Part shown: in pieces, positions 1 to 11,164 of the stretch | How the letters are laid out: every line of letters begins with the position of its first letter | How positions within the stretch are numbered: the stretch's first letter is position 1 | Source: Capra hircus | Taxonomy: Eukaryota > Chordata > Mammalia > Artiodactyla > Bovidae | Direction: 5' to 3' | Length of the DNA stretch: 64,000 nt | Assembly (NCBI RefSeq): GCF_001704415.2 | Contig: NC_030836.1 | Span: 21,860,001 to 21,924,000, forward strand | Program-made: the position numbers and the translations under genes | The notes under the pieces: model-generated | Told to the model about the DNA's origin: nothing | Database searches by the model: none | Seen by the model: the letters and a program-made list of their open reading frames with translations, nothing else

Positions 1-180
1 TTAGTGCAACATTCCTGAATTAATAAGTAGGTTTCCAGAGCAGCCTCACTTCAGCAATGAGCAAAAAGAAAGATTTTCCGATCGTATTACAATATCTAAG
101 CAACCAGGGTTTAAGGAAATAGCTCTGCAGATTTTCTTTCATGCTGAGTCCCAGGCAAACATAGGTTTGCTTTCCCTTAC
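1..180 (-). other. SLC17A6: SLC17A6 intron 1 (start)
   Basis: On the minus strand this follows directly from exon 1. The donor reads CAG|GTAAG with the GT at 180-179, a strong consensus. The intron runs out of the window at position 1. I see no repeat or second exon in these 180 bases. Confidence 0.85.
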
Positions 181-266
181 CTGTAGATCTGGCCGAGGGA
201 TTTTCCAGCAAAATTCTTTAGCCCCTCTTTTCCTGGTGTCAAAATCCTTTGTTTTACCGACTCCAT
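181..266 (-). CDS. SLC17A6: SLC17A6 (VGLUT2) coding exon 1
   Basis: Vesicular glutamate transporter 2 loads glutamate into synaptic vesicles and belongs to the SLC17 major-facilitator family. The exon encodes the first 28 complete codons plus 2 nt of the next. It begins MESVKQRIL and ends GKSLGQIY, followed by a split Arg codon at the donor site (GT at 180-179). This is the cytosolic N-terminal tail, before the first membrane helix. The ATG at 266-264 has A at -3 and G at +4, a good Kozak context. I recognise the peptide as the N-terminus of mammalian VGLUT2. Its place downstream of ANO5 on the same strand agrees with the known mammalian gene order. The remaining exons lie outside the window. 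There are no premature stops, so I read it as the functional gene. The frame is only 86 nt long and is easily missed by ORF scans. Confidence 0.93.
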
Positions 267-1400
267 TCTTGCAAAGCTTGGTGTCGGCTCTTGCCAGATT
301 TAAACAGAGATCGCTATGAAAGGTGAGAGTTGCGCATATTATCTCAATCGCTTAAGGTAGTTGTAGGTGTTTTTTTTTTTTTTTTTTTTTTCCCTCCTCA
401 GCAGAATGGTATCGGTGTGCCTCTTGCTAGAGTGCTAGTGAGAGAGGGGAGGGAGAATACAACAGAATAGCTGCATGCAACCCACGGGTTTCCTAATAGG
501 AGAGTTGGTAGACACAATCAGAAAGTCTCATTGGAAGGGGAGGATCCGGTGGCAAAGGGCGCACGCAGTGCCATGGTATTTGAGCTGGTGCAGATGACTC
601 CTTGTCCTGGAAGTCAGTCCTCTCGAAAACAATGTAAATCCTCGGTTTTAAAAGCCTTGTTGCTGACAAACCCTCTGCCTTTCTAACGCGGGTGGAAATA
701 TCACAGAACTCTTGTGTAAGGAAGAAGTCGAAAGAATAGTACTTTTTAAAATGGTGCCTTTGCTGTAAGAAGCAGAGCACCTCCGAAACTCATGGGAGCA
801 TCTTAGGTCTCAGGTGAGCGATGCCGCTGTTAGTTTCCCTTCTTGCCCATGATCTCCTCCCATCACGCCAGCGCAAACTCTGCTCTGCGGTAGAGTCGAA
901 TTAAGATGGAGAAAGCTTGCTGCTCTTTGAGGACGTGAGTAAATAACAGATACACTGTTGTGATTTGGGCAGCGTCAGGAAAGATTTTTTTCAGCACCGC
1001 TGACAGCGCCCGTCTGGGCGCTTCATGGCAAAATGGTTCAGCACCACGGACAGAGTAAGTCTTCGGAAAAGGGGCGGTTTCTTTTGGCTGGTCTGGTTGC
1101 CAACTTTCTAGGGGAACTGGAAGGATGGCCCTGACCAAGGACCAAACTGGGGATTCAGGAATGGATGCTATGGAAACCAAGTGAGAAGATGTCATCGTCG
1201 CCAGGGTTTTCAGGGAGAATGGTGCATTTAGCTCTGCAAGGGAGGAAGATTTTATTAAAAATTGACAAGTTACTTCTAGTTTGCTACATTTTGCCCAGCA
1301 TGCTGATGCCAACTCTGACTGTTTCAGGGAAGGAAGATTACAACATATTTTACTTATGTTTGTGGGATTTGGGGCACCTGGGCTCCCTTTAATATAAATT
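267..1400 (-). promoter_or_regulatory. SLC17A6: SLC17A6 5'UTR and proximal promoter region (borders unknown)
   Basis: This lies immediately upstream of the VGLUT2 start codon on the minus strand. It is visibly richer in G+C and CpG than the AT-rich DNA beyond 1,400 and contains no recognisable transposon, as expected for a 5'UTR and promoter. A run of 22 T at 370-391 (poly-A on the gene strand) falls in or near the 5'UTR. I cannot fix the transcription start from sequence alone. Open frames here, such as those at 493-780 and 863-1312, look like chance. Confidence 0.55.
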
Positions 1401-1460
1401 ATATATACACAAACTGCATAATTATATTGTTCATGTATTTTGTTTTAACCCCTGAAAGGT

Positions 1461-1570
1461 AAGAGAAAAAAAAAAAAAGGTAGAAAGGAAGAAAGAAAAG
1501 GAGGAAGCAAGAAAGAGGAATAATAGAGACAGAAAAAGGCAGAGAGAGGGAGAGAGAGAGAGAGTAGAGA
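1461..1570. repeat. purine-rich low-complexity tract
   Basis: Almost pure A/G on the plus strand: a poly-A run, then GAAAG-type units, then (GA)n at about 1,546-1,563. It is simple sequence with no coding signal. Confidence 0.9.
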
Positions 1571-2330
1571 ATTTTTTTTTTTTTAAGAATAGTTGTTCCT
1601 CAGTGATCTTGGTTGAATAAAAGACAAGCAGTTTAATATAAATTCCTTGGAATTGTATGCTTCTTCACTTTTAACTAATTTTCAGCATACACACTACTAA
1701 AATATCAATATATTGAGGACATTTGTGGCTACACCTTGTGCTTTTTAACAAATTATTGCTGATGATATTTTCAAGATTTATTTTAAATTACAATCTTTTC
1801 AAATATAAACTTTTTATTTTGTAACATCTTCTTCTAAAACAGAATTACAGAGACATTCGTGAAAGGCATTTGCTCTCAGGTATGTAAGTATGGCACCAAT
1901 GAATCTATTTCATTAAGCAAAGTGAGGAAACTATGCAAGATTAATGTTAATTATTAATGCATTTGACATGAATCACAAACCTCTTAGATGTAATTCAGGC
2001 AAATAGTTACAAAACAGATTGTCCTTGAGCTACATTCTCAAAGTCAAAATCCTTGAATTTCCTTTAAACCAACAGGGGGAGTAGATTTTTCTTAGGGATT
2101 CTGGTACCAAATCTCAGAAATATGGATCTAAATACAGAATCATGTAAGACTATTTTCCAGATAGGCCAAATAATACAATGAATATGCATGTACTGAATGG
2201 ACAGTGGAAAAATTTCAAAAGTAGCTAAGGCCATCTGCTATTATTAAATTTAACATTTATCAAATTATATTTTATTAAGAATATAATAAAGGATACTGGA
2301 GGGCATCTTTCTCTTATTTTGATGTGCATT
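1571..2330. other. AT-rich intergenic DNA, nothing recognised
   Basis: AT-rich sequence without long frames, RNA genes or repeats that I can name. Confidence 0.6.

Positions 2331-2377
<47 letters not shown>
2331..2377. repeat. (TG)n(TA)n microsatellite
   Basis: A short TG run is followed by about 18 TA units. It is a compound dinucleotide repeat, likely length-polymorphic. The predicted protein with an alternating Tyr-Ile run across it is an artefact. Confidence 0.95.
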
Positions 2378-2379
<2 letters not shown>

Positions 2380-3669
2380 TATTAGTATACTAAACAAGAT
2401 TTTCCTAAAACTCTGGAATGCCTCAAAACAGTATCCATCCCCAAAGGTTATCAACCAAAAAAGAAGGGGGGAAACATTAAACTACCTTATTCCAAACAAG
2501 CTTCTTCCAGCTTATCAGGACTTGACTCATCTAGTGCTTTTCAAAGTATCTGTTTTTCAAATCTTTCATGACCAAATTCATTAAATTTAATTCATTTAGG
2601 GATTTCAGTGATCTTGAAATTCCAGAAAATTGTATACAAAATAGAAGTCAGATAAATATCTGTGAAGTTAAGATGGTGATATAAAGAATGATTTTTCTAA
2701 GAATTCCTGCCTAAGTTTCAGCCCAAATAACTAGAGATCTAAACCACTAGCAAACCTGATTGCTCAGTGTCATATATATGAGACACAAATCCAACACAAA
2801 AGCATTGTTTGGTAGTGTAAAATAATTACATTCACCCTCATTGAAATCTTTGTCATTTGGCTCTTCTCCATTCTCTTGATGAAAGGGTAAGTGTTTGAAT
2901 CAGAATTACTGCTAATATTCACTTATTCATTTTAAAAATAATTATTTAGTGCTCAAAATTTCACTAGGTTCTGGGACTGTTCCCTGAAAGATCTCACAAA
3001 CTGCATGGGAAATAGACACATAAATACAATTACAACTATTTCTGGGTGAAATTGGACAAGTTAAGTAACCCAGCCTGGAAGTGAAAGTGTACAGAAAATA
3101 TTTCAGGAAGTGATGTTTCCTTGCCTGTCTTAATAATTGAAGAGAAATTTAGTCCTATAAAAATGATGACAGTCCAGGAAATTGGGTGGGGAAAGATGAT
3201 GGCACTTAGACAGATCCCAGCTGAGGGGATATCTTGAGCAAATTCATAAACAAGGGGAAAATGTTGTATGTGAAAAATTACAAGAATTGTTACTAGACTA
3301 CCATTTAGGCTATTCTTAGGTTAATAGCTACATCCAATATAAGAGACATATATTCAGATATTACTTACTAATCTGACATATTTTCTTCATTCATGCTCCC
3401 CAAATCCAAACATTAAATATGTACCTTTGTGATCTTAATATCACCAGCTTTCATTTTATGCAAGGAAATGTTCATAGGTATACAAATGGTATTAATTTAG
3501 GAATACTGAAAAAGTCTTCCATTATCTGGACACCTTCCCTTACCCTTAATATTCCATCCAATTTTAGCCTTGAATTGCATTATTAGACAATTCTTCTAAG
3601 AGAATTGTCCCCTTTCTCCAAGCACTGTTATCAATAAAAGGAGGTTTCATTGACTATAACTAATGTGTG
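2378..3669. other. intergenic DNA, nothing recognised
   Basis: AT-rich unique-looking DNA. I see no coding frame, RNA gene or well-preserved repeat. Confidence 0.55.
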
Positions 3670-3845
3670 TAGTGTTATAATTTATGAATGACTTTCATTT
3701 ACATGATCTCATTTACTCTTTATAATGATTTTTCAAACTAATTTCATTCCCAGTTTTTTTTTTTTAATTCATTTCCAGTTTACTGAGGAGGGAAATGAGA
3801 GTTAATGATTTGCCTGAAGTCATAAAACCAGTGATGAAGAAGCAG
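3670..3845 (-). repeat. MIR-like SINE, antisense
   Basis: Resembles the reverse complement of an ancient MIR core and tail: a segment like ATGATCTCATTTACTC, then an antisense 'gaggaaactga...gttaagtgatttgcc' type segment. It is interrupted by a T run at about 3,754-3,765. The call comes from pattern memory. Confidence 0.6.
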
Positions 3846-3857
3846 CATGGATTAGAG

Positions 3858-3990
3858 TAGTTGTTCACCATTTAAGATCTTGTTAAAATACAGATTCTGA
3901 CTCAATAGTTCTGCAGTGGAGACCAAGGTGCAGCAATTCCAACAAGTTTCCAGGGCTGCACCCCTGGATCACAATTTGAATATCAATGGT
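3858..3990 (+). mobile_element. MER5A-like hAT (Charlie) DNA transposon relic
   Basis: The segment containing ACAGATTCTGACTCAATAG and a 'ccaacaagtttccagg' type motif resembles the non-autonomous MER5 family. It is old and diverged, and called from memory of the consensus. Confidence 0.5.
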
Positions 3991-4009
3991 GTTGAGTAAA
4001 AAACTGTGA

Positions 4010-4165
4010 AATCAGCTGACTGTGTTTGGATCCTGGTTCTGCTGATTATCATCCCCGCAACTTTGAATCAGTTACTTAGTTTTAATAAACTGATTTTCTT
4101 ATTTGTAAAAAATGAAGGCTTGCATGTAATCTCTATCATCCCTTCCACATGTAAAATTCTATGAC
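4010..4165 (+). repeat. MIR-like SINE, sense
   Basis: Order and spacing of diverged MIR motifs: a 'ggatcctggttctgc' segment, 'caactttgaatcagttactta', then 'actgattttcttatttgtaaaa'. Old and degraded. Confidence 0.6.
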
Positions 4166-4532
4166 TTTTTCATTAATTTATTCATTGATGTAAAACAGTA
4201 TTTTTTCATTTCTTCTACCCTAAAATTTTTTTATTATATTTGAGTTACATGGCTAATAATGAACTGAAAAAAATGTCCAATGACATAGAGCAATATATTC
4301 CTTTCTGAAAGTTCTATCTTCTTATATTTTAAAGAAGTCAATTTATTGCTTGTGTTTTACTAGGTATTATTGTTTTATAAGCAACTGTTTAAATAATTAT
4401 TATCATCATCAAATTTTGTGTTCTTCAAAATTACATAAGATATTACCCAATAGCGGTGTTATAAGTTTGCATTTGTTTATATTTTTGTGTTAGGAAATGC
4501 TTTTGAGAGATCATTTAAATGTCTTGCAAATG

Positions 4533-4549
4533 TTGCCCTCTGGTGGAAG
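4533..4549 (-). promoter_or_regulatory. possible CTCF-like motif
   Basis: TTGCCCTCTGGTGGAAG resembles the reverse complement of the CTCF core. It is a single short match without supporting data, listed as a candidate only. Confidence 0.25.
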
Positions 4550-4639
4550 GATATGTTATCATTTTAGAAGCAATTGTCTATGTATTAATAATTAAAACTG
4601 TTTTCTTTCTTTCCTTCCTTCCTTTTTTCTCTCTTCCTT

Positions 4640-4990
4640 TTCTTAAAAATTATTTATTTGGTTGCACCAGGTCTTAGTGGCAGCATGTCGGATCTAATTC
4701 CCTGAAACAAAAGTAAAAGTGAAGTCACTCAGTCCTGTCGGACTCTTTGCAACTCCATGGATTATAGCCTACCAGGCTCCTCGGTCCATGGGATTTTCCA
4801 GGCAAGAGTAGTGGAGTAGGTTGCCATTGTCTTCTCCAGGGGATCTTCCCTACCCAGGGATCAAACCCAGGTCTCCCGCATTGCAGGTAGATGCTTCACT
4901 TTCTGAGCCACCAGGGAAATCCTGACCAGGGATCAAACCCCAGCTCCCTGTATTGGGAACACAAAATCTTAACCTCCAGGGAAGTCCCTT
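4640..4990 (-). mobile_element. CHR-type tRNA SINE, antisense, split by a Bov-tA
   Basis: The left part (a 'ttggttgcaccaggtcttagtggcagcatg' type segment) and the right part (GACCAGGGATCAAACCCC, ending CCAGGGAAGTCCC) are two halves of one cetartiodactyl CHR SINE in reverse orientation. They are separated by a Bov-tA at about 4,708-4,922. The short repeat around the junctions (CCCTGA / TCCTGA) fits target-site duplication. Confidence 0.75.
4708..4922 (-). mobile_element. Bov-tA SINE, antisense, nested
   Basis: Reverse-complement Bov-A body (GTCGGACTCTTTGC, CTACCAGGCTCCTC, GGGATTTTCCAGGCAAG) followed by the tRNA-Glu-derived head (CAAACCCAGGTCTCC to GAGCCACCAGGGAAA). It sits inside the older CHR SINE. 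Confidence 0.88.
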
Positions 4991-6239
4991 CTTCTTTTCT
5001 TCTCTACTCTTCCTTTCCCATTTCCTTCTTCTTCTTTTTTTGGTACTTATTAACATCTACACCTAAAAATATGAAGTATCCTTTGTGGGCAATGTGTTTC
5101 CAATTGTGTGACCAGGTACTTAATGTCCTTGGAAATAATTTGGTTGTCTGGGAATCCCTCAGTTAATGAAAGAGTCATTATACTTCACTCTGTTAAGATT
5201 TAGAAATGACATGGCAATCATGGGGGTAAAAATGGGCTAATGTTTTTTACTCACAATAGAATAAGTTGTAATAGCTATAAGTTTTCTGAAATAGTAATGT
5301 TTGATGTTTCCTTTTTATCATAATGTTATTTATCAATCACTGGTAAGGTGTTTCTAAAGCAAATTTATTTTGAAGAATATTTCAATGAGACTAATTCTGA
5401 GGCTGTTTTGAATGCAATATTTTCTGTTTACTATCAACAAATATTCACCCAACAAATATTGCACCCACTGTGGGCTAGGTGCTTTCCTGGGGTATAGTAA
5501 ACTAATGGACTTAGTCAGTTTATAGCTTTCTGTACAGGTTGTACAGCTTGCATATTCTTAAAGAGAAAACTGCTTTGAGAAGGTTTAGTATAGTATGACT
5601 TTATTTGACTTTGCATTCTTTAATCAATGTTCATTCTAATTACATACTTCTTTCAGGCTGAAGCATTGCAAATAAGCCCTAGGATTCATCTGTGACTTTT
5701 TTCTTACTAAGGGTTTTTAAGTGGACAGTTTTTAGTTCAGCTTTATTTGACTTTACTTTGCAGTGTTAGCTTTAGAGAAATTACCAATAAATTACGGTAC
5801 AATTTCTTGAGAACCAGAGATAGAAGAAATAATTTAGTTTGTCTTACTCACATCTGTGTATATAACTCAGTACTCTGCACTTCTATATTTAATGGCCTAA
5901 TATGAATTATGTTTTGATTCACCTGTGGTCTGTCTGATTAAAAATTTGGAAGTAGGAAGTTTTAAATAAATGTAAACTGTAATCAAGTATATATATATGT
6001 ATTAACTACCAAAATACATATTAGTGTTTTCTATGTGCATCTTACTCTCTATAAATAAGTTACCATTAGAAAGATATATACATTTTTTGCCATTCCTTTT
6101 CTTGTGTACCCAAGGGGAAAAAATCTAAATTCACTTTCACAGCATTGTGCCTTGGAAAAATCCAAGTGTTAAAGTGAATGAAGACCAACTATTGTTCTTC
6201 TAATTTCAGAAACATATTCCTTGTTTTGAATCCCATACT
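4991..6239. other. AT-rich intergenic DNA
   Basis: No gene or well-preserved repeat. The stretch at about 5,430-5,510 (CAACAAATATT...GGGCTAGGTGC) looks like a short L2/MIR-class relic. Confidence 0.5.
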
Positions 6240-6510
6240 ATCGGAGAAGGCAATGGCAACCCACTCCAGTATTCTTGCCTGGAGGGTCCCATGGGTGGAG
6301 GAGCCTGGTAGGCTGCAGTCCACGGGGTTGCTGAGAGTCGGACACAAGTGAGCGACTTCACTTTCACCCTTCACTTTCATGCATTGGAGAAGGAAATGGC
6401 AACCCACTCCAGTGTTCTTGCCTGGAGAATCCCAGGGACGGGGGAGCCTGGTGGGCTGCCGTCTATGGGGTCGCACAGAGTCGGACACGACTGAAGCGAC
6501 TTAGCAGCAT
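6240..6510 (+). mobile_element. Bov-A2 dimeric SINE, sense
   Basis: Two Bov-A monomers in tandem (each with GGAGAAGG, CAACCCACTCCAGT and GTCGGACAC motifs), joined by a CACTTTCA linker and ending GACTTAGCAGCA. Well preserved. Confidence 0.93.
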
Positions 6511-6511
6511 A

Positions 6512-7250
6512 TATACATAGAGCAATGTAATCCTATATGTAATCCTATATTACAAAAGGATTTTGAAAACATTCGCTTCTTTAAACTCTCAAAAATTTTT
6601 TCTTAAAGTAAAAGGTATGATTGAATTTAAAAAATTGGGAAAAATTAATAAATAAGAGGTGCCACTTGTAAAGAGAATAAAATAAACACTTCAACATGAA
6701 GAAGTCTAAAACAGAGAACACCCTGCCTTAATGTATTTTACAGACTAACAAACAGACAAAGTGACAAGTATTATAATATGAAATATTTTTATGGTCTGAT
6801 GAAATATTACCTAATTGAAATCTCTCTCCTATAAGGACACTATTTTGCTTTTATCATCATTCCAGATTATGGGATATTATATTCCTCGAAGGAAAGCATA
6901 TAACATTATTGAAATCTCCCACTTGGCTACACACACCAGAGACTGTCAATTTAACTTCTTCACTCTGCTTTCTAAGTTTTTCTTAAGTTGTGACAGGCAG
7001 AAGGTGAAAAGCTTTCACTTTTAGAATATTTAAAGCGACACTTCCCAAAGTAAATATATGAACACACAGTTTGTTAATGGTATAGAATATTTAAAATATA
7101 CACTATTTAACTGCTGTAAGCATACTCTGGTCAAGTAGTAATTTTGGAGAAGAAACAACAAAAATGTAGTGAAATGCAGTGGCGGCTATTAATGTTTTCT
7201 AACTGCTGCCCTCTAGTGCTCAAATAGAGAATTTTCTTTGGGCTAAAAGG
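6512..7250. other. intergenic DNA, nothing recognised
   Basis: AT-rich, with no convincing frame or repeat. Confidence 0.5.
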
Positions 7251-7251
7251 G

Positions 7252-7651
7252 CTAACCTAAGCGCCGAAGAATTGATGCGTTTGAACTGTGGTGTTGGAGA
7301 AGACTCTTGCGAGTCCCTTGGACTGCAAGGAGATCCAACCAGTCCATTCTGAAGGAGATCAGCCCTGGGATTTCTTTGGAGGGAATGATGCTAAAGCTGA
7401 AGCTCCAGTACTTTGGCCACCTCATGTGAACAGTTGACTCATTGGAAAAGACTCTGATGCTGGGAGGGATTGGGGGCAGGAGGAGAAGGGGATGACAGAG
7501 GATAAGATGGCTGGATGGCATCACTGATTTGATGGACGTGAATCTGAGTGAACTCCGGGAGCTGGTGATGGACAGGGAGGACTGGTGTGCTGTGATTCAT
7601 GGGGTCGCAAAGAGTCGGACACGACTGAGCGACTGAACTGAACTGAACTGA
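7252..7651 (+). mobile_element. BovB LINE, 5'-truncated 3' end
   Basis: Corresponds to the last part of BovB ORF2 and the 3' end. Antisense copies elsewhere in the window carry the same text. It ends in the typical GAGCGACTGAACTGAACTGAAC pentamer tail. Several indels break the reading frame. Confidence 0.92.
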
Positions 7652-7654
7652 ACA

Positions 7655-8310
7655 GCAGGTTGGAGAAGGAAACGGCAACCTATTCTGTTGTAACCACTCG
7701 CTCTGGGAAACAAACTCACTCAGAAAGACAATCCAGATAGTGGAGTGCAGTTTATTACACCAGGGGGCCCAAGGCAGTCTCCCCTTAGCCAAGGACCCCA
7801 ACCAGTTTTTGTGAAAATCTTATATACCCTAAGTGTACATGCCCAAACCCACCTCCCCAAATTTCCTGAAACTAGTCTGAACAAAGAAAAAGAAAGATAT
7901 AATCAAAGTTAACCCGTGATTCATATGCTTTAAGCCTAGGTAGTTAACAGTGGACAATTATCAATAGGCCTGTGGTCATACCCCAATAAGCATAATAGAA
8001 TGCATGATTCTATTCGGTTACACAGATAATTAGTGTATTCTTTTAGGCGACTGAGAGTCTAGGTAGGAGCCCTCGGGCTCTTCCTTCCTGGGACTTGGTT
8101 TTCCAGTTGGTATGTCATTTCCTTAGATACTGGGCATATAGCTCAAAGACCACAGTCCGGCCCAAGATGGAGTCCTGCTTTCAAGATAGAGCCTGTTCTG
8201 TCTGTTTCCTCCAACTCCAGTATTCTTACCTGGAAAATCCCGTGGACAGAAGAGCTTGGCAGGCTGCAGTCATGGGGTCTCAGAGAGTCAGACACAACTG
8301 AGCAACTAAC
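7655..8310 (+). mobile_element. Bov-A-type SINE split by a solo LTR
   Basis: The left piece (7,662-7,684, GGAGAAGGAAACGGCAACC) and the right piece (about 8,209-8,310, CAACTCCAGTATTCTTACC to ACTGAGCAACTAAC) are consecutive parts of one sense Bov SINE. About 525 bp of LTR sequence lies between them, so the LTR arrived later. Confidence 0.8.
7685..8208 (-). mobile_element. solo retroviral LTR, antisense
   Basis: Read on the minus strand it has the layout of an LTR: a U3 with an ACTCCATCTTGGGCC segment near the start, a TATA-like TATATAAG at about 7,831-7,824, and an AATAAA signal at about 7,758-7,753. It ends in GTTACAACA at 7,685. No internal retroviral sequence is attached, so it is most likely a recombined solo LTR. 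It is unrelated to the LTRs at 35.5 and 40.3 kb. I cannot name the family. Confidence 0.72.
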
Positions 8311-8489
8311 AGACACCAGGAGGTTAATTTTAATTCTTTAAAAGTCAGTAGGAAAACATGTTTCAAATAATATTTATATGTGTGATTTTTCTGTTGGTAC
8401 AAAGAATAGCAGGGCACTGATAAATCATAACTGAATAATCCTATGCCGTCTACACAATTGTTTGTGCCTGCTAGTGGGATTATAATAAC

Positions 8490-8740
8490 AGTAAAAATGC
8501 CATTGGTGGCTCAGTTGAAAAGAATCTGCTTGGCAATGAAGGAGACATAAGAGGCACAAGTTCAATCCCTAGGTCAGGAGGATCCCCTGGAGAAGGAAAT
8601 GACAACCCACTCCAGTCCTCTTGCCTGGGGAATCCCATGGACAGAAGAGCCTGGCAGGCTGCAGCCCATGGGGTTGCAAGGAGTTGGACACGACTTAGAA
8701 ACTGGAAATGACTTAGTAACTGGACATGACTTAACTACTG
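8490..8740 (+). mobile_element. Bov-tA SINE, sense
   Basis: tRNA-derived head (TTGGTGGCTCAGTTGAAAAG) followed by the Bov-A body (CCTGGAGAAGGAAATGACAA, GTTGGACACGACTTAG). The 3' end carries a short tandem repeat of an 'actggaaatgactta' type unit. Confidence 0.88.
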
Positions 8741-8867
8741 AGCAGAGATTCACCATTACAGCATGGTGAGAACCATAATGGGTAGGTTTTACTGTGTAAA
8801 TTGCAGAGACTGTGATCATTCACTGAGATCCTGAGTGTCAATACCTTCGGTCATCCATTGTGCTTTG

Positions 8868-8987
8868 GTTGCTGCTGCTGCTAAGTCGCTTCAGTCGTGT
8901 CCGACTCTCTGCGACCCCATGGAAGGCAGCCCACCAGGCTCCCCTGTCCCTGGGATTCTCCAGGCGGGAACTGACTGGAGTGATTTT
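8868..8987 (-). mobile_element. Bov-A SINE fragment, antisense
   Basis: Begins with (GCT)4 and CTAAGTCGCTTCAGTCGTG, and runs to GGGATTCTCCAGGCGGG. It is one monomer, truncated. Confidence 0.88.
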
Positions 8988-9231
8988 CCAAATTTTTGAG
9001 TCAATGAATCCTGTAATCTGGAAGGGTTAGTTTTAAATTTACGCTAGATCTGCTTCTGTGACTTTACCCTCATCCTGGTGTTTTGTTGCTCTTGTTGTTA
9101 CTGTACGCATACTTAACGGGCTGCCTCAGGGGGATAACCTGAGCCTCCCACCAGTGAAGGACTGTAAGCAAATGAAACTAACATCTTCCCCTGCCAGAGC
9201 CTTGCCCTTGAATAGTCGTTAGTTTCCTCAG

Positions 9232-11160
9232 TTCAGTTCAGTTCAGTCACTCAGTCGTGTCCGACTCTTTGCAACCCCATGAATCACAGCACGCCAGGCC
9301 TTCCTGTCCATCACCAACTCCCGGAGTTACTCATATTCACATCCATTGAGTCCATGATGCCATCCAGCCATCTCATCTTGGGTCGTCCCCTTCTCCTCCT
9401 GCCCCCAATCCCTCCCAGCATCAGAGTCTTTCCCAGTGAGTCAACTCTTCGCATGAGGTGGCCAAAGTACTGGAGTTTCAGCTTTAGCATCATTCCTTCC
9501 AAAGAAATCCCAGGGCTGATCTCCTTCAGAATGGACTGGGTGGATCTCCTTGCAGTCCAAGGGACTCTCAAGAGTCTTCTCCAACACCACAGTTCAAAAG
9601 CATCAATTCTTCTGCACTCAGCTTTCTTCACAGTCCAACTTTCACATCCATACATGACCACTGGAAAAACCATAGCCTTGACTAGATGGACCTTTATTGG
9701 CAAAGTCATGTCTCTGCTTTTGAATATGGGATCTATGTTGGTTATAACTTTTCTTCCAAGGAGTAAGTGTCTTTTAATTTCATGGCTGCAGTCACCATCT
9801 GCAGTGATTTTGGAGCCCAGAAAAATAAAGTCAGCCACTGTTTCCACTGTTTCCCCATCTATTTGCCATGAAGTGATGGGACCAGATGCCATGATCTTCG
9901 TTTTCTGAATGTTGAGCTTTAAGCCAACTTTTTCACTTTCCTCTTTCACTTTCATCAAAGGCTTTTTAGTTCCTCTTCACTTTCTGCCATAAGGGTGGTG
10001 TCATCTGCATATCTGAGGTGATTGATATTTCTCCGGGCAATCTTGATTCCAGCTTGTGCTTCTTCCAGCCCAGCGTTTCTCATGATGTACTCTGCATAGA
10101 AGTTAAATAAGCAGGGTGACAATATACAGCCTTGACATACTCTTTTTCCTATGTGGAACCAGTCTGTTGTTCCATATACAGTTCTAACTGTTGCTTCCTG
10201 ACCTGCATATAGGTTTCTCAAGAGGCAGGTCAGGTGGTCTGGTATGCCCATCTCTTTCAGAATTTTCCACAGTTTATTGTGATCCACACAGTCAAAGGCT
10301 TTGGCAGAGTCAATAAAGCAGAAATAGATGTTTTTCTGAAACTCTCTTGCTTTTTCGATGATCCAGTGGATGTTGGCAATTTGATCTCTGATTCCTCTGC
10401 CTTTTCTAAAACCAGCTTGAACATCTGGAAGTTCACGGTTCACGTATTGCTAAAGCCTGGCTTGGATAATTTTGAGCATTACTTTACTAGCATGTGAGAT
10501 GAATGCAATTGTGTGGTAGTTTGAACATTCTTTGGCATTGCCTTTCTTTGGGACTGGAATGAAAACTGACCTTTTCCAGTCCTGTGGCCACTGCTGAGTT
10601 TTCCAAATTTGCTGGCATATTGAGTGCAGCCCTTTCACAGCATCATCTTTCAGGATTTGAAACAGCTCAACTGGAATTCCATCACCTCCATTGGCTTTGT
10701 TCATAGTGATGCTTTCTAAGGCCCACTTGACTTCACATTTCAGGATGTCTGGCTCTAGGTGAATGATCACACCATCGTGATTATCTTGGTCTTGAAGATC
10801 TTTTTTGTACAGTTCTTCTGTGTATTCTTGCCACCTCTTCTTAATATCTTCTGCTTCTGTTAGGTCCAGACCATTTCAGCCCTTTATCAAGCCCTCTTTG
10901 CATGAAATGTTCTCTTGGTATCTCTAAATTTTCTTGAAGAGATCTCTAATCTTTCCCATTCTGTTGTTTTCTTCTATTTCTTTGCATTGATCACTGAGGA
11001 AGGCTTTCTTATCTCTTCTTGCTAGTCTTTGGAACTCTGCATTCAAATGCTTATATCTTTCCTTTTCTCCTTTGCTTTTCGCTTCTCTTCTTTTCACAGC
11101 TATTTGTAAGGCCTCCCCTGACAGCCATTTTGCTTTTTTGCATTTCTTTTCCATCTCTGA
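9232..11160 (-). mobile_element. BovB LINE, 5'-truncated, ~1.9 kb, with broken ORF2
   Basis: This is the longest BovB copy here. On the minus strand it runs from about 11,160 to the CAGTTCAGTTCAGTT-marked 3' end at 9,232. Open segments at 11,154-10,924, 10,770-10,450, 10,443-9,955 and 9,958-9,311 are consecutive pieces of the RTE-clade ORF2. They include reverse-transcriptase motifs: FIDSAKAFDCVDH, then QGCILSPCLFN, then LRYADDTTLMAESEEE with the catalytic YADD intact. Frameshifts separate the segments, and the last two overlap by 4 nt in different frames. It lacks the 5'UTR, ORF1 and endonuclease domain, so it is not autonomous. Confidence 0.94.
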
Positions 11161-11164
11161 CCCA

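Noticed and set aside
4891..5166. A tRNA gene suggested by tRNA-like text in Bov-tA and CHR SINEs
   Set aside because: The tRNA-like heads belong to SINEs and do not form complete tRNA genes.
9279..9908. A 209-codon plus-strand frame over BovB
   Set aside because: The real coding strand of BovB is the minus strand, where RT motifs occur. This is the shadow, and it recurs at 25,203 and 31,774 for the same reason.
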